Source: Desulfomicrobium orale DSM 12838 (GTDB lineage: Bacteria > Desulfobacterota > Desulfovibrionia > Desulfovibrionales > Desulfomicrobiaceae). From it: a stretch of DNA of 64,000 bases. Below are positions 53,016 through 61,813 of this stretch, piece by piece. A model generated the notes under the pieces. That model searched no databases. It was not told the origin of the DNA and saw only the letters and a list, made by a program, of their open reading frames with translations. The stretch's first letter is position 1; each line of letters opens with the position of its first letter. The position numbers and the translations under genes were made by a program. The stretch covers positions 1,798,001-1,862,000 of the forward strand of contig NZ_CP014230.1 in NCBI RefSeq assembly GCF_001553625.1. Direction: 5' to 3'.

Positions 53016-53451
53016 GGGAGCCTCGAAAGATCTGTATGCCGGTTGCGCCTTTTGGCCGTGCAGACCCGGCGGCGGTTCACAGGCGTTGGAATGCGGTGAG
53101 TTCTGCCTCAAAAGCGGACCGGAGGCAAGGCGCGGGGAAACTTGAAAACCGGGATGATCTCTCCTATGCCGCCGGAAACGGTCGTTTCAACCGGCCAGTC
53201 AGAAGAAATGATGAATGCAACGCCGTCAGGCCGATTACCCGCCGGAACCATCTCCATCACCGGAATGGCCGAAGATGTGCGGACACTTTTCGCGGTCGCG
53301 GATTGCCATGTTCCGTCCGTATTGAGGCCGTCTTTATGTCTTTCCTGCCTGATGACGTGTTTTCTCTCGAAAATCCCCGTTGCTTCGAATGCGCGGAGAA
53401 TGTCTCCCCGGCCGGGGGAAAAGGTGTGTGAATCCGGCCGGAGGGTTCGGC
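53016..53451. other. intergenic region upstream of dprA
   Basis: A 436-base region separates the divergent membrane-protein gene and dprA. A rightward open frame (53142-53459) and a leftward frame (about 53108-53254, beginning MEMVPAGNRPDGVAF) are both possible small genes, but neither has a ribosome site or recognisable sequence. No terminator or promoter stands out. Confidence 0.35.
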
Positions 53452-54555
53452 ATGGATGAACTGAAGGCCTGTCTGGCCTTGCGGCATACCAAGGGGCTTG
53501 GAGCGCGGACCTGGAAGCGGCTGCTCGTGGAATGGGGCTCCGCCGCCGAGGCGGTGTTGCACTGCAGAACTTGGAACACCCGTGGTCTGGCCCCGGCCAG
53601 AGTCCAGGCCGAATTTCAGAGCGGCACATGGCGGACCAGAGCCGAAAGCGAAGAGCGGGCAGTTCGGGCCACCGGCTGCAAGATCGTATTCTGGGAGGAT
53701 TACCCCGAATGCCTGCGCCAGATTTCCGATCCGCCACTGTGTCTGTACTGCCTGGGTGATGTGAGTCTGCTTGCCCGGCCCTGCGTGGCCGTGGTGGGTT
53801 CCCGGCAGGCTTCCAACTACGGCCTGGGCATGGCCGGAACCATCGCCCGGGATCTCGGACGGGCGGGCATCTGCGTTGTTTCGGGCATGGCCCAGGGTAT
53901 CGATGCGGCCGCTCACGCAGGAGCCCTGGAAGGGCCGGGGTCGACCATCGCCGTTCTGGGTACGGGCATCGACCTGGTCTACCCTGCCTCCAATGTCCGG
54001 CTGCGGGAGACCATAGCAGAAAGGGGGCTTCTGGTCAGCGAATTTTCGCCGGGCACCAGACCGGAAGGTCCCAATTTCCCGCATCGCAACCGCATCGTAA
54101 GCGGACTGTCTCTGGGCGTACTGGTGGTGGAAGGAGCCCTTGGCAGCGGCAGCCTGGTCACGGCCGGACTGGCCCTGCGGCAGAATCGGGAGGTATTCGC
54201 TCTGCCGGGGCCAGCCAATCTGAAAACCTATCAGGGCTGCCACCGGCTGATCCGGGAAGGAGCTTGTCTCGTGCAGAGCGCGGAAGACATTCTGTACGAA
54301 CTCGGGCCGCGTCTGGCCGCCGAGGCCTTTGTCCCGGCAAAGCTCCCGGCCCCGCCGGAAGCCGCGCCGTGCACGCCGGAAGATCCCGAGCACGCCGAAC
54401 TGCACGGCCATCTCTCCGCCGGTCCGCTGCACATCGACGAACTGGTCCGGCTGTCGGGCTGGTCCGCGGAGAAAGTGAGCGCCGCGCTGCTCTTCATGGA
54501 GTTGCAGGGCCTTGTGAAACAACTGCCGGGGATGTATTATTCTGTCTGCGGCTGA
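53452..54555 (+). CDS. dprA: DNA-processing protein DprA
   Basis: The 367-residue protein loads RecA onto single-stranded DNA and is best known from natural transformation. It has the Rossmann core with VAVVGSRQASNYGLGMAGTI, VVSGMAQGIDAAAHAGALEG, GTGIDLVYPASNVRLRETI, and a C-terminal winged-helix domain from about residue 305 (LSAGPLHIDELVRLSGWSAE). The start follows a GGAGGG stretch. It is 22 bases before the next gene. Confidence 0.94.
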   Translation: MDELKACLALRHTKGLGARTWKRLLVEWGSAAEAVLHCRTWNTRGLAPARVQAEFQSGTWRTRAESEERAVRATGCKIVFWEDYPECLRQISDPPLCLYCLGDVSLLARPCVAVVGSRQASNYGLGMAGTIARDLGRAGICVVSGMAQGIDAAAHAGALEGPGSTIAVLGTGIDLVYPASNVRLRETIAERGLLVSEFSPGTRPEGPNFPHRNRIVSGLSLGVLVVEGALGSGSLVTAGLALRQNREVFALPGPANLKTYQGCHRLIREGACLVQSAEDILYELGPRLAAEAFVPAKLPAPPEAAPCTPEDPEHAELHGHLSAGPLHIDELVRLSGWSAEKVSAALLFMELQGLVKQLPGMYYSVCG

Positions 54556-54577
54556 CTTCGGGAATCTGGAGACTTCC

Positions 54578-54925
54578 ATGCAAAAAATACCTCTGCAACT
54601 GGCCCGGCCGGATATGGTGCTGGCCAAACCGGTGACCCGCGAGAACGGTATGGTGCTCATCGCTGCGGGGACGGCGCTGACGGAGGCGCTCATTTCCCGG
54701 CTCGGTAACATGGATGTGGAGCAGGTCGTGGTGGAGGGAGACCCTCTGGACGCGGGCGGAGACGGAGCCAAGGCACTGGCCAGGAAGCGGGAACGCCTGG
54801 ATCATCAGTTTCGCGGCTTCACGCAGGACAAATACATGCAGCGGGTAAAGCACATGATTATGGAGTATCATGCGCAGAGGTGCGCTCTGGCCGCCGTCCG
54901 GCCGTCGGACGAAGAGGAGCGGTGA
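54578..54925 (+). CDS. small protein with the N-terminal domain type of HD-GYP regulators
   Basis: The 115-residue protein reads LQLARPDMVLAKPVTRENGM then VLIAAGTALTEALISRLGNM DVEQVVVEG. This PGMVLAKPV...G.VL..AGT.LTE pattern is found at the N-terminus of many HD-GYP and HDOD proteins. It stands alone here. The start overlaps nothing and is 22 bases after dprA, while its stop overlaps the HDOD gene by one base (TGATG), so it probably works with it. Confidence 0.65.
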   Translation: MQKIPLQLARPDMVLAKPVTRENGMVLIAAGTALTEALISRLGNMDVEQVVVEGDPLDAGGDGAKALARKRERLDHQFRGFTQDKYMQRVKHMIMEYHAQRCALAAVRPSDEEER

Positions 54926-55749
54926 TGGACGAGGATCTGCGCACAAAACAGAAGGGGCAGATTCTGGCGGTGAAGGATCTGCCGACCCTGCCCGGCGTAC
55001 TGACCGAAGTCTCGGCGCTGGTGGAAAATCCCGACTCCTCCACGGATCAGATCAGCAAGGTCATCGCCAAGGACCAGGTGCTTTCGGCCAAGGTGCTGAA
55101 GATGGTCAATTCACCCGTCTACGGTTTTCCCGGACGTATCGGCTCCATCCAGCACGCCCTGGTGCTGCTCGGTTTCAACGTCATCAAGGGCATCATCATC
55201 TCCACTTCCGTCTTCGATGTCATGAACGAGCACATGCGCGGCCTGTGGGAGCACAGTCTGGGCTGCGCCCTGGCCAGTTCCGCCGTGGCCCGGGCCATCG
55301 GCTGCAAGGATCCGGAAGAGTACGCCGTGGCCGGTCTGCTGCACGATATCGGCAAGGTCGTGGCCGCCGTGCAGTTGCCGGAAAGCCGCGAAGCCATTGC
55401 CGCCCTGGTTCAGGAGCGGGACATTTCCTACCGTCAGGCCGAGAGCGAGGTGCTGGGTTTCGCCCACGACCGCATCAACCTGTGGCTCTGCTCCTACTGG
55501 AACCTCCCGCCCAGCCTGAAGGAGGGGCTGTCGTACCACCACCGGCCTCTGTCCGCCACGCTGTATCCCAAAGTGCCGCAGGTGGTGCATGTGGGGAATT
55601 TTCTGGCCCGGCTGTTCGGAGTCGGCAACGGCGGTGACGACCAAGTCAGCCAGCTGGACGAGGGGGTGCTGGAGGCACTGGCAATCGATCAGGATCTGCT
55701 GCACAGGATCATGGACGGACTGGAGCGGGATTTTGTGGATCTGGTGTAG
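54925..55749 (+). CDS. HDOD-domain signalling protein
   Basis: The 274-residue protein has an HDOD domain through most of its length: LPTLPGVLTEVSALVENPDS, ISKVIAKDQVLSAKVLKMVN, then GLLHDIGKVVAAVQLPESRE, and SYHHRPLSATLYPKVPQ. HDOD is a catalytically reduced HD superfamily domain found in many signalling proteins. The start MDEDLRTKQKGQILAVKD begins at the TGATG junction with the preceding gene. The downstream REC-GGDEF gene suggests a shared pathway. Confidence 0.9.
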   Translation: MDEDLRTKQKGQILAVKDLPTLPGVLTEVSALVENPDSSTDQISKVIAKDQVLSAKVLKMVNSPVYGFPGRIGSIQHALVLLGFNVIKGIIISTSVFDVMNEHMRGLWEHSLGCALASSAVARAIGCKDPEEYAVAGLLHDIGKVVAAVQLPESREAIAALVQERDISYRQAESEVLGFAHDRINLWLCSYWNLPPSLKEGLSYHHRPLSATLYPKVPQVVHVGNFLARLFGVGNGGDDQVSQLDEGVLEALAIDQDLLHRIMDGLERDFVDLV

Positions 55750-55799
55750 GCATCTCTGACAGGGCCGCCGTCGGGCGCGGCTTTATCCGTATCGCACGT

Positions 55800-56738
55800 A
55801 TGAAATCCGGCAAACATCTTTTCCTGGTCACGGCTGATCCTTCCCTCGAACAGGACCTGCGTTCCCTGTGGTCCGGGGACGAGGTGCGCTGGACCACTTT
55901 CGGGCGCGGGACGCAGGCTTTGGAATTTCTTTTCACCAGCCCGCCCGATCTGCTGGTGGTGGACGAGCGCCTGCCGGATCTGAAGGGTACGGATCTGGTC
56001 CGGCTCATCAAGGGCGAGAACGTCTACCGGCAATTGCCCGTCATCTTATGCCTGGATGGCGAGGACTCCCTGCGGGAACAGGCCTTCGACGTCCTGGAAA
56101 TCGACGATTTTCTGGTCAAGCCGCTGACCCCGGCGATCACGCGCAGCCGTCTGGTGCTGGCCTATTACCGGGCCACCCGCGAGCTGGACGCCAGTCCCCT
56201 GACCAGGCTGCCCGGCAACACGTCCATCATTCACAAGATTCAGGATCTCATTGACCGCCGGGAGGATTTCGCCCTGGCCTATGTCGATCTGGACCACTTC
56301 AAGTCCTTCAACGACAAATACGGCTTTTCCCGCGGGGATGAGGTACTGCTCATGACCGCGCGGGTCATCGTCAATTCCATCCGTGCCTTCATGGGGGCCA
56401 ACACGTTCGTAGGTCATGTGGGCGGGGACGATTTCGTGTTCATCGTGCCGCCGGACAAGGCCGAGAGCGCCTGCCGACAGGTACTGGAAAATTTCGACTC
56501 CATCGTGCCTCATTTCTACGACGAAGAGGACCGGGCCCGTGGCGCCATCCATTCCATTGACCGTCAGGGAAATCAGCAGGTTTTCCCGATCATGTCCGTT
56601 TCCATCGGCGTGGTCTTCAATCGCGGCGGCCGCTTGAAGCATTTCGGCGAAGCCTCGCAGATCGCCATGAATCTGAAGAAATACGCCAAGAAAAACCCCA
56701 GAAGCTGCTATGTCCTGGACCAGCGGACCGGCTCCTGA
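55800..56738 (+). CDS. response regulator with a GGDEF-type output domain
   Basis: The 312-residue protein joins a receiver domain (about residues 5-125), with LLVVDERLPDLKGTDLVRLI carrying the phosphoacceptor Asp, to a C-terminal GGDEF domain (about residues 145-305) with DLDHFKSFNDKYGFSRGDEV and HVGGDDFVFIVPP. The active-site loop reads GGDDF in place of GGDEF and no RxxD inhibitory site precedes it. It may make c-di-GMP at reduced rate or have become a sensor. No ribosome site is obvious at the ATG. The 3' end overlaps the Xer gene by 29 bases. Confidence 0.88.
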   Translation: MKSGKHLFLVTADPSLEQDLRSLWSGDEVRWTTFGRGTQALEFLFTSPPDLLVVDERLPDLKGTDLVRLIKGENVYRQLPVILCLDGEDSLREQAFDVLEIDDFLVKPLTPAITRSRLVLAYYRATRELDASPLTRLPGNTSIIHKIQDLIDRREDFALAYVDLDHFKSFNDKYGFSRGDEVLLMTARVIVNSIRAFMGANTFVGHVGGDDFVFIVPPDKAESACRQVLENFDSIVPHFYDEEDRARGAIHSIDRQGNQQVFPIMSVSIGVVFNRGGRLKHFGEASQIAMNLKKYAKKNPRSCYVLDQRTGS

Positions 56739-57651
56739 GGCCGTCACCCTGTTTCTTTTGTATCTGGATTCCCAGCGCGGATACTCGCCCGCCACGGCGG
56801 CGGCCTATGAACGTGATCTGGAGGGACTGCACCTGTTTCTGGCCCGCCGGAACAAGGGGCTGCACGATCCCGCCGAAGTGAACCGGGCCGACGTCACCGC
56901 CTATCTGGCGGATCTGCACCGGCGCGGGCTGGCCAAGTCCAGCGTGTGCCGCAAATTGTCGGCCGTGCGGGCACTGTACCGCTTTCTGCGCAAAAAGAAG
57001 CTGGCGGCGGAAGACCCTTGCGCCACTCTGAGCAACCCCAAGCAACCCAAAACACATCCGCGCGTGCTGAACGTGGATCAGGCTTTGCGGCTCATGACCG
57101 CGGACATGACGCCCGATCCCGCCGGGCTGCGCGACGCGGCCCTGTTGGAAGTGCTGTACGGCTCGGGACTGCGCGTCAGCGAGGCTCTGGGTCTGGATTT
57201 TCAGCACGTGGATCTGGATGGAGGCGTAGTCCGGGTACTGGGCAAGGGCGGAAAGGAGCGCATGGCCCCGCTGACCGGCCCTGCCGTGGAGCGGCTGCGC
57301 CGGTATCTGGAACAGCGTCAGGCTTTTTCTCCCGCGCCCCGCGAGCAGGCCGTGTTTCTGGGTAAACGCGGCGGACGCCTCACCCGGAGCCAGACGGCGC
57401 ACATCGTCAAGGCCGCCGCCCTCCGTTGCGGGTTGCCGCCGGGAGTCAGTCCGCACACCCTGCGCCATTCCTTTGCCTCGCACATGCTTCAGGCCGGCGC
57501 GGACCTGCGCAGCGTGCAGGAACTGCTCGGGCATTCCCGTATTTCCACCACCCAGCGCTACACGCATCTGGATCTGGCCCAGATCATGCGTGTGTATGAC
57601 GCCTGCCATCCACTGGCGGGCGGGAAGAAGGACGATACGGAAGATTCGTGA
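56710..57651 (+). CDS. tyrosine recombinase of the XerC/XerD type
   Basis: The 313-residue recombinase resolves chromosome dimers at dif sites. The catalytic residues are seen as Arg in YGSGLRVSEALGLD, the HTLRHSFASHML motif, the second Arg/His in LGHSRISTTQRYTH, and the closing Tyr. The N-terminal SAM-like domain contains YSPATAAAYERDLEGLHLFL. XerC and XerD cannot be told apart here, so no symbol is given. The start overlaps the GGDEF gene, and the frame is intact. Confidence 0.93.
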   Translation: MSWTSGPAPEAVTLFLLYLDSQRGYSPATAAAYERDLEGLHLFLARRNKGLHDPAEVNRADVTAYLADLHRRGLAKSSVCRKLSAVRALYRFLRKKKLAAEDPCATLSNPKQPKTHPRVLNVDQALRLMTADMTPDPAGLRDAALLEVLYGSGLRVSEALGLDFQHVDLDGGVVRVLGKGGKERMAPLTGPAVERLRRYLEQRQAFSPAPREQAVFLGKRGGRLTRSQTAHIVKAAALRCGLPPGVSPHTLRHSFASHMLQAGADLRSVQELLGHSRISTTQRYTHLDLAQIMRVYDACHPLAGGKKDDTEDS

Positions 57652-57785
57652 GATGGGCGATGTTTCTTGGGGAAAGTATTATGCCCGGCCAGTATTGAGA
57701 CTGAAAATATCGAAGATTGGGGGACATTGAAACCGACACATGCATTGCTAAGCGGCGGTTTTTTTACCCAGTGAGAATCGCCGCA

Positions 57786-58076
57786 TCACTGCCGGATCTG
57801 ATCCGCTCCGGCCAGGGGGACGGTCAGGTCGTTGGTCAACACCCACAGGGCCAGCAGATGCCTGAGGGTCAGATCGGCCTGGGCCATGGCCTGCCGGTCG
57901 GCATTCTGGGCGGCCATCTCCTGAATGACCAGCATATACTCGCGGGCCAGGGTGAATTCCGCGCAGATCTCCCGCACGAAGTCCTCGTATATATCGGGCT
58001 CCTGCAAGTAGAGCCGGTCCAGAGCGCCCATGATTCTGGTCAGGGCGTGAAGGCTTATGTCCGTGAGCTGAGGCAT
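57786..58076 (-). CDS. small conserved-looking helical protein
   Basis: The 96-residue protein reads MPQLTDISLHALTRIMGALD and then LYLQEPDIYEDFVREICAEF, with a helical, acidic character. No family is recognised. It lies 32 bases after cheZ in the same direction and has an AAAAGAAC-type weak ribosome site. Its place in the cheZ-PilZ unit suggests a chemotaxis or motility accessory role. Confidence 0.55.
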   Translation of the reverse strand: MPQLTDISLHALTRIMGALDRLYLQEPDIYEDFVREICAEFTLAREYMLVIQEMAAQNADRQAMAQADLTLRHLLALWVLTNDLTVPLAGADQIRQ

Positions 58077-58108
58077 GTTCTTTTCCTGAAACTGCGGTGA
58101 AAAGCCTC

Positions 58109-58813
58109 TCAGATGCCGAGCTGGCTTAACAGGTCGTCCACATCGGCCTGGGAGGTATCGGACTGGGGACCTTTGAGCTTGGAAGCCCGTTCACGGGAGG
58201 TCTGGAGGATTTCCTCGGCGTCTTTTTCCGGATGTTCCTCCATGGCCTTCATGGACAGGCCGGTGGTCATGTACAGATCGAACACGACCCTCTCGATCTG
58301 TTGCAGGGCGTTGACGATGCGTTTGATGCGCTGTCCCGTCAGATCCTGGAAGCTGAGAGCGGTCATGACTTCCATCAGATCCGCGCCCAGCTTCGAGGAG
58401 GCTGCCTTGAGTTCCGCAACCGTTTCGCCATGCTCCCCGGCGGGCAGGGAGTTCAGCAGGGCTGCGGTCCGCTCGTTCTGGTCCAGATGCTTTTCCACCA
58501 GGGTCATGATGGTTTCCGTGGCCTTTTCCGTGGTGTTCAGTATCTCGTTCAACTGGGCCGAGGCTTCGGAGATCATGACCTCCGCGGATGGCCCGCCTGA
58601 GGACGGCTGGCCGCTGGCTGTGGCGGTGGTGATCTCGTGATAAATGGTTTTCAGGCCGTCCTGCAGGTCGGAACTGATGGCCCGGTAGAACTGGGTGGCG
58701 GTCAGGGCCCGGGTGATCTCCCTGGTCAGTTCCGTCGAAACGATTTCGCGGATAGTGGTCTCGGTTCTGGCGATGATTGTATCCAGAAGATTCTGGCTGA
58801 TCTGATCTTTCAT
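58109..58813 (-). CDS. cheZ: CheZ-type CheY-P phosphatase
   Basis: The 234-residue protein has the CheZ catalytic motif SFQDLTGQRIKRIVNALQQI with the essential Gln (about residue 165) and the C-terminal CheY-binding peptide QADVDDLLSQLGI. The middle is a long helical hairpin (about residues 75-200). It removes phosphate from CheY and resets the motor. The start overlaps the PilZ gene by four bases (ATGA). No other che gene is visible in the window. Confidence 0.93.
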   Translation of the reverse strand: MKDQISQNLLDTIIARTETTIREIVSTELTREITRALTATQFYRAISSDLQDGLKTIYHEITTATASGQPSSGGPSAEVMISEASAQLNEILNTTEKATETIMTLVEKHLDQNERTAALLNSLPAGEHGETVAELKAASSKLGADLMEVMTALSFQDLTGQRIKRIVNALQQIERVVFDLYMTTGLSMKAMEEHPEKDAEEILQTSRERASKLKGPQSDTSQADVDDLLSQLGI

Positions 58814-59349
58814 TTCTGATCTCCGTGCGGGGCTGGTGCGGAACGTCTGTCCCGAAGCTGTTCCCGCTGCCGGGCCGTGACGAAGGAAATGATTTTTTCC
58901 CGCTCACAGGCCCGTATTTCCTCGAATTTCATGGCCCACAGTTCCTGATCGTCGCAGATATCGCGCCGAATGAGCACGCCGATGGTCCCGGCCAGAACTT
59001 TCGGCTGGAAACCGAGTTCCACCACCATCTCCACCGCCGTACCCAGTTCAAAGGACCGGGGCGCGCTGAAACGCAGTCCGGCTCCACTGATGTCGCAGAT
59101 CAGCGTCTGAACGGGAAAATCCTCGTGCAGGGTTTGCTGGTTGAGCAGGGTCAGGATGGTGTTCAGCTTCTCGTCCATCCGCTCCAGAAACGGGCCCACG
59201 CCGTCGGGGAGCTGGGAGCGGATGGAACTGAAAGGCTCCGGTTCCGGGGCGGCGGAAAACAGGGGCGTGAGGCGGCCTCCGGGCAGGATCCGCAAATGGC
59301 CCTTGAGGGCGGCGTCGATGCGGGCGAAGCCGCGGTCGGCAATGCTCAT
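58810..59349 (-). CDS. PilZ-domain c-di-GMP binding protein
   Basis: The 179-residue protein has the RxxxR motif (RGFAR, residues 6-10) and the D-x-S-x-x-G motif (CDISGAGLRF, about residues 85-94) of PilZ c-di-GMP receptors. A helical insert of about 60 residues separates the two. It overlaps cheZ by four bases, so the two are translated together and may connect c-di-GMP to motility control. Confidence 0.88.
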   Translation of the reverse strand: MSIADRGFARIDAALKGHLRILPGGRLTPLFSAAPEPEPFSSIRSQLPDGVGPFLERMDEKLNTILTLLNQQTLHEDFPVQTLICDISGAGLRFSAPRSFELGTAVEMVVELGFQPKVLAGTIGVLIRRDICDDQELWAMKFEEIRACEREKIISFVTARQREQLRDRRSAPAPHGDQK

Positions 59350-59394
59350 ATTTTTTTCATCATGTGGCGGTGTCTTCGCGCGGCCGCCCGGAGA

Positions 59395-60276
59395 CTAGTT
59401 GCCGCCCCCCTTCAGGTAGGCCTGGGCGCGTTTGCCTTCGGCAGAATCCGGATATTTCTTGACCAGATCCTGCAGCACCAGCTTTCCGGCCTGTTCCTTT
59501 TTCAGCTTGTAGAAGGCGATTCCCTGCTTGAGCATTGCAGCCTTGTATTTGCTCGACTTGCTGTGACTTTCGATGACCTTCTGGTAGGTCAGTACCGCGT
59601 TGGCGTAGTCCTGCATCTGGAAGAAGCATTCTCCCTGCCAGAACAGGGCGTTGGGGACCAGCGAGTCTTTGGGGAAGCCTTTGACGAACTCGGCCCACAT
59701 GGCCTGCGCCTGTTTGTAGTTGGTGGCGTAGAACTGCTCCAGGGCCTTCTGGTACAGTTCCCGCTGGGCGATCTCGGGTTCCTCCGGAGACATGGGGGCC
59801 GACGCGCCGGAAGAGGGGGCGGAAGGAGCGGGTTCGGTCCGTGAGGGTGAAGTCTGGGAGGAAGCGGGCGCGCCCGTCGATTGCGGAAATTCGTCGAAAA
59901 CCACGCCCAGTTGCGAGGCCATGAACATGATTTTGCGATCGAGGTCCTGCATTCTGGCGTTCAGGGTATCGAGCGTCATGCCGCTCTGCGAGGTTTGGGT
60001 GCGGCGAAGGTCGTCCATCTGGCCCGAAATGGAGGCCACTTCGGAGCGCAGGGCGTTGATTTCGGCCCAGCTGTTGGCCTGGGCAGGCTGCGTCTGGGCC
60101 AGGCCGGCTTCCAATTGGGTGACGCGTTCCTGCTGCTTGGCCCGTTCCTGTTCCTGATAATACATCTGGCTGCGTAACTGGTTGACATCCGACGTGCTCG
60201 CACATGCGGACAGCATGCCCATGGCGGCGAGGGTTCCGGCGAGGAGAATTTTTTTACGGAGGGAGTGAATTTTCAT
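59395..60276 (-). CDS. CpoB/YbgF-like periplasmic lipoprotein with TPRs
   Basis: The 293-residue protein has a lipoprotein signal (LLAGTLAAMGMLSAC, Cys near residue 25), a coiled coil (about residues 30-110), and C-terminal TPR repeats (LYQKALEQFYATNYKQAQAM, NALFWQGECFFQMQDYANAV and LKQGIAFYKLKKEQAGKLVL). The layout matches CpoB/YbgF, which in E. coli works with Tol-Pal and peptidoglycan synthesis. Tol-Pal genes are not seen here. The start MKIHSLRKKILLAG at 60276 follows a GGAGG site. Confidence 0.85.
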   Translation of the reverse strand: MKIHSLRKKILLAGTLAAMGMLSACASTSDVNQLRSQMYYQEQERAKQQERVTQLEAGLAQTQPAQANSWAEINALRSEVASISGQMDDLRRTQTSQSGMTLDTLNARMQDLDRKIMFMASQLGVVFDEFPQSTGAPASSQTSPSRTEPAPSAPSSGASAPMSPEEPEIAQRELYQKALEQFYATNYKQAQAMWAEFVKGFPKDSLVPNALFWQGECFFQMQDYANAVLTYQKVIESHSKSSKYKAAMLKQGIAFYKLKKEQAGKLVLQDLVKKYPDSAEGKRAQAYLKGGGN

Positions 60277-60308
60277 GAAAGACCTCGATTGTACGGCCCG
60301 GAGCGGGC

Positions 60309-60527
60309 TCAGGTTTTTTTCATGGCGCGCCGTGCGCCGAGGAGCATGTACATCAGCCCCCCGATCACCGGCAAGACAATGAGCGTCACCAGCCATGCCG
60401 CCCTTTCCTCGGGGGTGGGGAACTCGCGGCGGTACACGTGCACGATGCCCCACAGGTTGGGCAGAATGGGCAGAATAAGCAGGGGCAGGGCGTAGGCCAG
60501 CTTGTCGGGCGGAATCTCAGCGAACAT
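60309..60527 (-). CDS. small PLDc_N-domain membrane protein
   Basis: The 72-residue protein has two membrane helices (YALPLLILPILPNLWGIVHVY and AAWLVTLIVLPVIGGLMYML) matching the phospholipase D nuclease N-terminal domain family. Such stand-alone proteins are common and of unknown function. Its start overlaps the end of lgt by 11 bases. Confidence 0.8.
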   Translation of the reverse strand: MFAEIPPDKLAYALPLLILPILPNLWGIVHVYRREFPTPEERAAWLVTLIVLPVIGGLMYMLLGARRAMKKT

Positions 60528-61302
60528 GGCTTCTCCTGTGGTGGAAGAGAAAAAGGCCCAGTCCCACGGCGCCCAGCGCGATGATCTGGGTGACGCTCAG
60601 AACTCCGGTTCCGCCGCGATAGTCGGCCCGGAAAAGCTCGATCAGAAAGCGGAATGCCCCGAAGAAGACGAGAAAAATGGCCATCAGGCCGCCGGTCCGC
60701 CGGATATGGGGTTTTAGAGCCATGAGGATGACGAAGCAGCACAGACCGGCCAGACTGTGGTAGAACTGGGTCGGATGCAGGGGCGTGAACAGCGGGGCCA
60801 GAGATTCCGGATTGGAAAAGGTCACGGCCCAGGGCAGGTCGCAGGACGCGCCATAGCAGCATCCGGCGGCCATGCATCCGATGCGCCCGATGGCTTCGCC
60901 AAGACCTATGCCCGGCGCCAGCACGTCCATCCAGCGCCAGATGTCCTGCCGCCTCTTTTTCAGAAACCACAGGGCCAGGGACGCGGCCAGGATGGCGCCG
61001 CCGGAAAAGACCAGCCCTCCTTTCCAGAACATGAAGACTTCCAGCGGGTTGTCCCAGAAGTAGGCCGGGTTGATCAGCACATAGAGAATGCGGGCTCCGA
61101 GAATGGCTCCCAGAATGATGTAGAATCCAAGATCCGAGAGCAGGTCCGGGTCGAGTCCCGCTTCTCTGGCCTCGCGCATGGACCAGCTGATGCCCAGCAG
61201 AAAGCCCATGGCCACGAACAGCCCGTAGGCGTGCAGGGCGAAGGGGCCGATCTCCAGGCCGAACAGGGTGAAGGGCGCAAGCTCAAAGATGGTCGGGAAC
61301 AT
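60517..61302 (-). CDS. lgt: prolipoprotein diacylglyceryl transferase
   Basis: The 261-residue integral membrane enzyme adds diacylglycerol to the Cys of prolipoproteins. It has seven membrane segments and the motif GEAIGRIGCMAAGCCYG, then LHPTQFYHSLAGL, and RTGGLMAIFLVFFGAFRFLIE. The start [14 protein letters not shown] has an AGGGCGGC site. It overlaps lspA by 20 bases, and with lspA and ileS forms a conserved lipoprotein-maturation cluster. Confidence 0.95.
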   Translation of the reverse strand: MFPTIFELAPFTLFGLEIGPFALHAYGLFVAMGFLLGISWSMREAREAGLDPDLLSDLGFYIILGAILGARILYVLINPAYFWDNPLEVFMFWKGGLVFSGGAILAASLALWFLKKRRQDIWRWMDVLAPGIGLGEAIGRIGCMAAGCCYGASCDLPWAVTFSNPESLAPLFTPLHPTQFYHSLAGLCCFVILMALKPHIRRTGGLMAIFLVFFGAFRFLIELFRADYRGGTGVLSVTQIIALGAVGLGLFLFHHRRSHVR

Positions 61303-61813
61303 GCCGCCCTCTGCGCTGGTAAAAGGAGACGAGAAGCCCGGCCGCGCCCAGACAGATACCCATGTCCGCCACATTGAAGGCGGGCCAGTGCCAGGCGCCG
61401 ATGTAGAAATCCAGGAAATCCACCACCACGCCCAGGCGGACGCGGTCTATCAGGTTACCCACAGCGCCGCCCAGGATGAGGCCCAGACCGTACGCGAAAA
61501 AGGGGCCGTCGTCCTCCTTGCTGCGGGCCAGGGCGGCGATGAGCCCGAGGGCCAGAACCGAGATCACGATGAAAAAGGGGCGCTGCCAGTCGATATCGTG
61601 GCGGTTCAGAAAACCGAAGGCCGCGCCGCGGTTCAGAATGTGTACGATGTCGAAGAAACCGGGGATGACGGTGAAGCCCTTTTCCCAGACCGGTATGGAC
61701 CGCTGGACCCAGATTTTGGTCAGCTGGTCCAGAAGCAGCACGGCCAGACCGGACAGGATGATGATCCGGTAGCGGCGGCCCATGTCCGGACTGGCCGGCG
61801 CGGTTCTAGGCAT
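61283..61813 (-). CDS. lspA: lipoprotein signal peptidase
   Basis: The 176-residue membrane aspartic protease removes the signal peptide after Lgt action. The four membrane helices and the conserved motifs [20 protein letters not shown] (Asp) and [13 protein letters not shown] (Asp) are present. It overlaps lgt by 20 bases and ileS by eight. Confidence 0.96.
   Translation of the reverse strand: MPRTAPASPDMGRRYRIIILSGLAVLLLDQLTKIWVQRSIPVWEKGFTVIPGFFDIVHILNRGAAFGFLNRHDIDWQRPFFIVISVLALGLIAALARSKEDDGPFFAYGLGLILGGAVGNLIDRVRLGVVVDFLDFYIGAWHWPAFNVADMGICLGAAGLLVSFYQRRGRHVPDHL

Noticed and set aside
54578-56738. A defence or toxin system in the HDOD/GGDEF region
   Set aside because: The domains are ordinary signalling ones and there is no nuclease, toxin or second-messenger effector.
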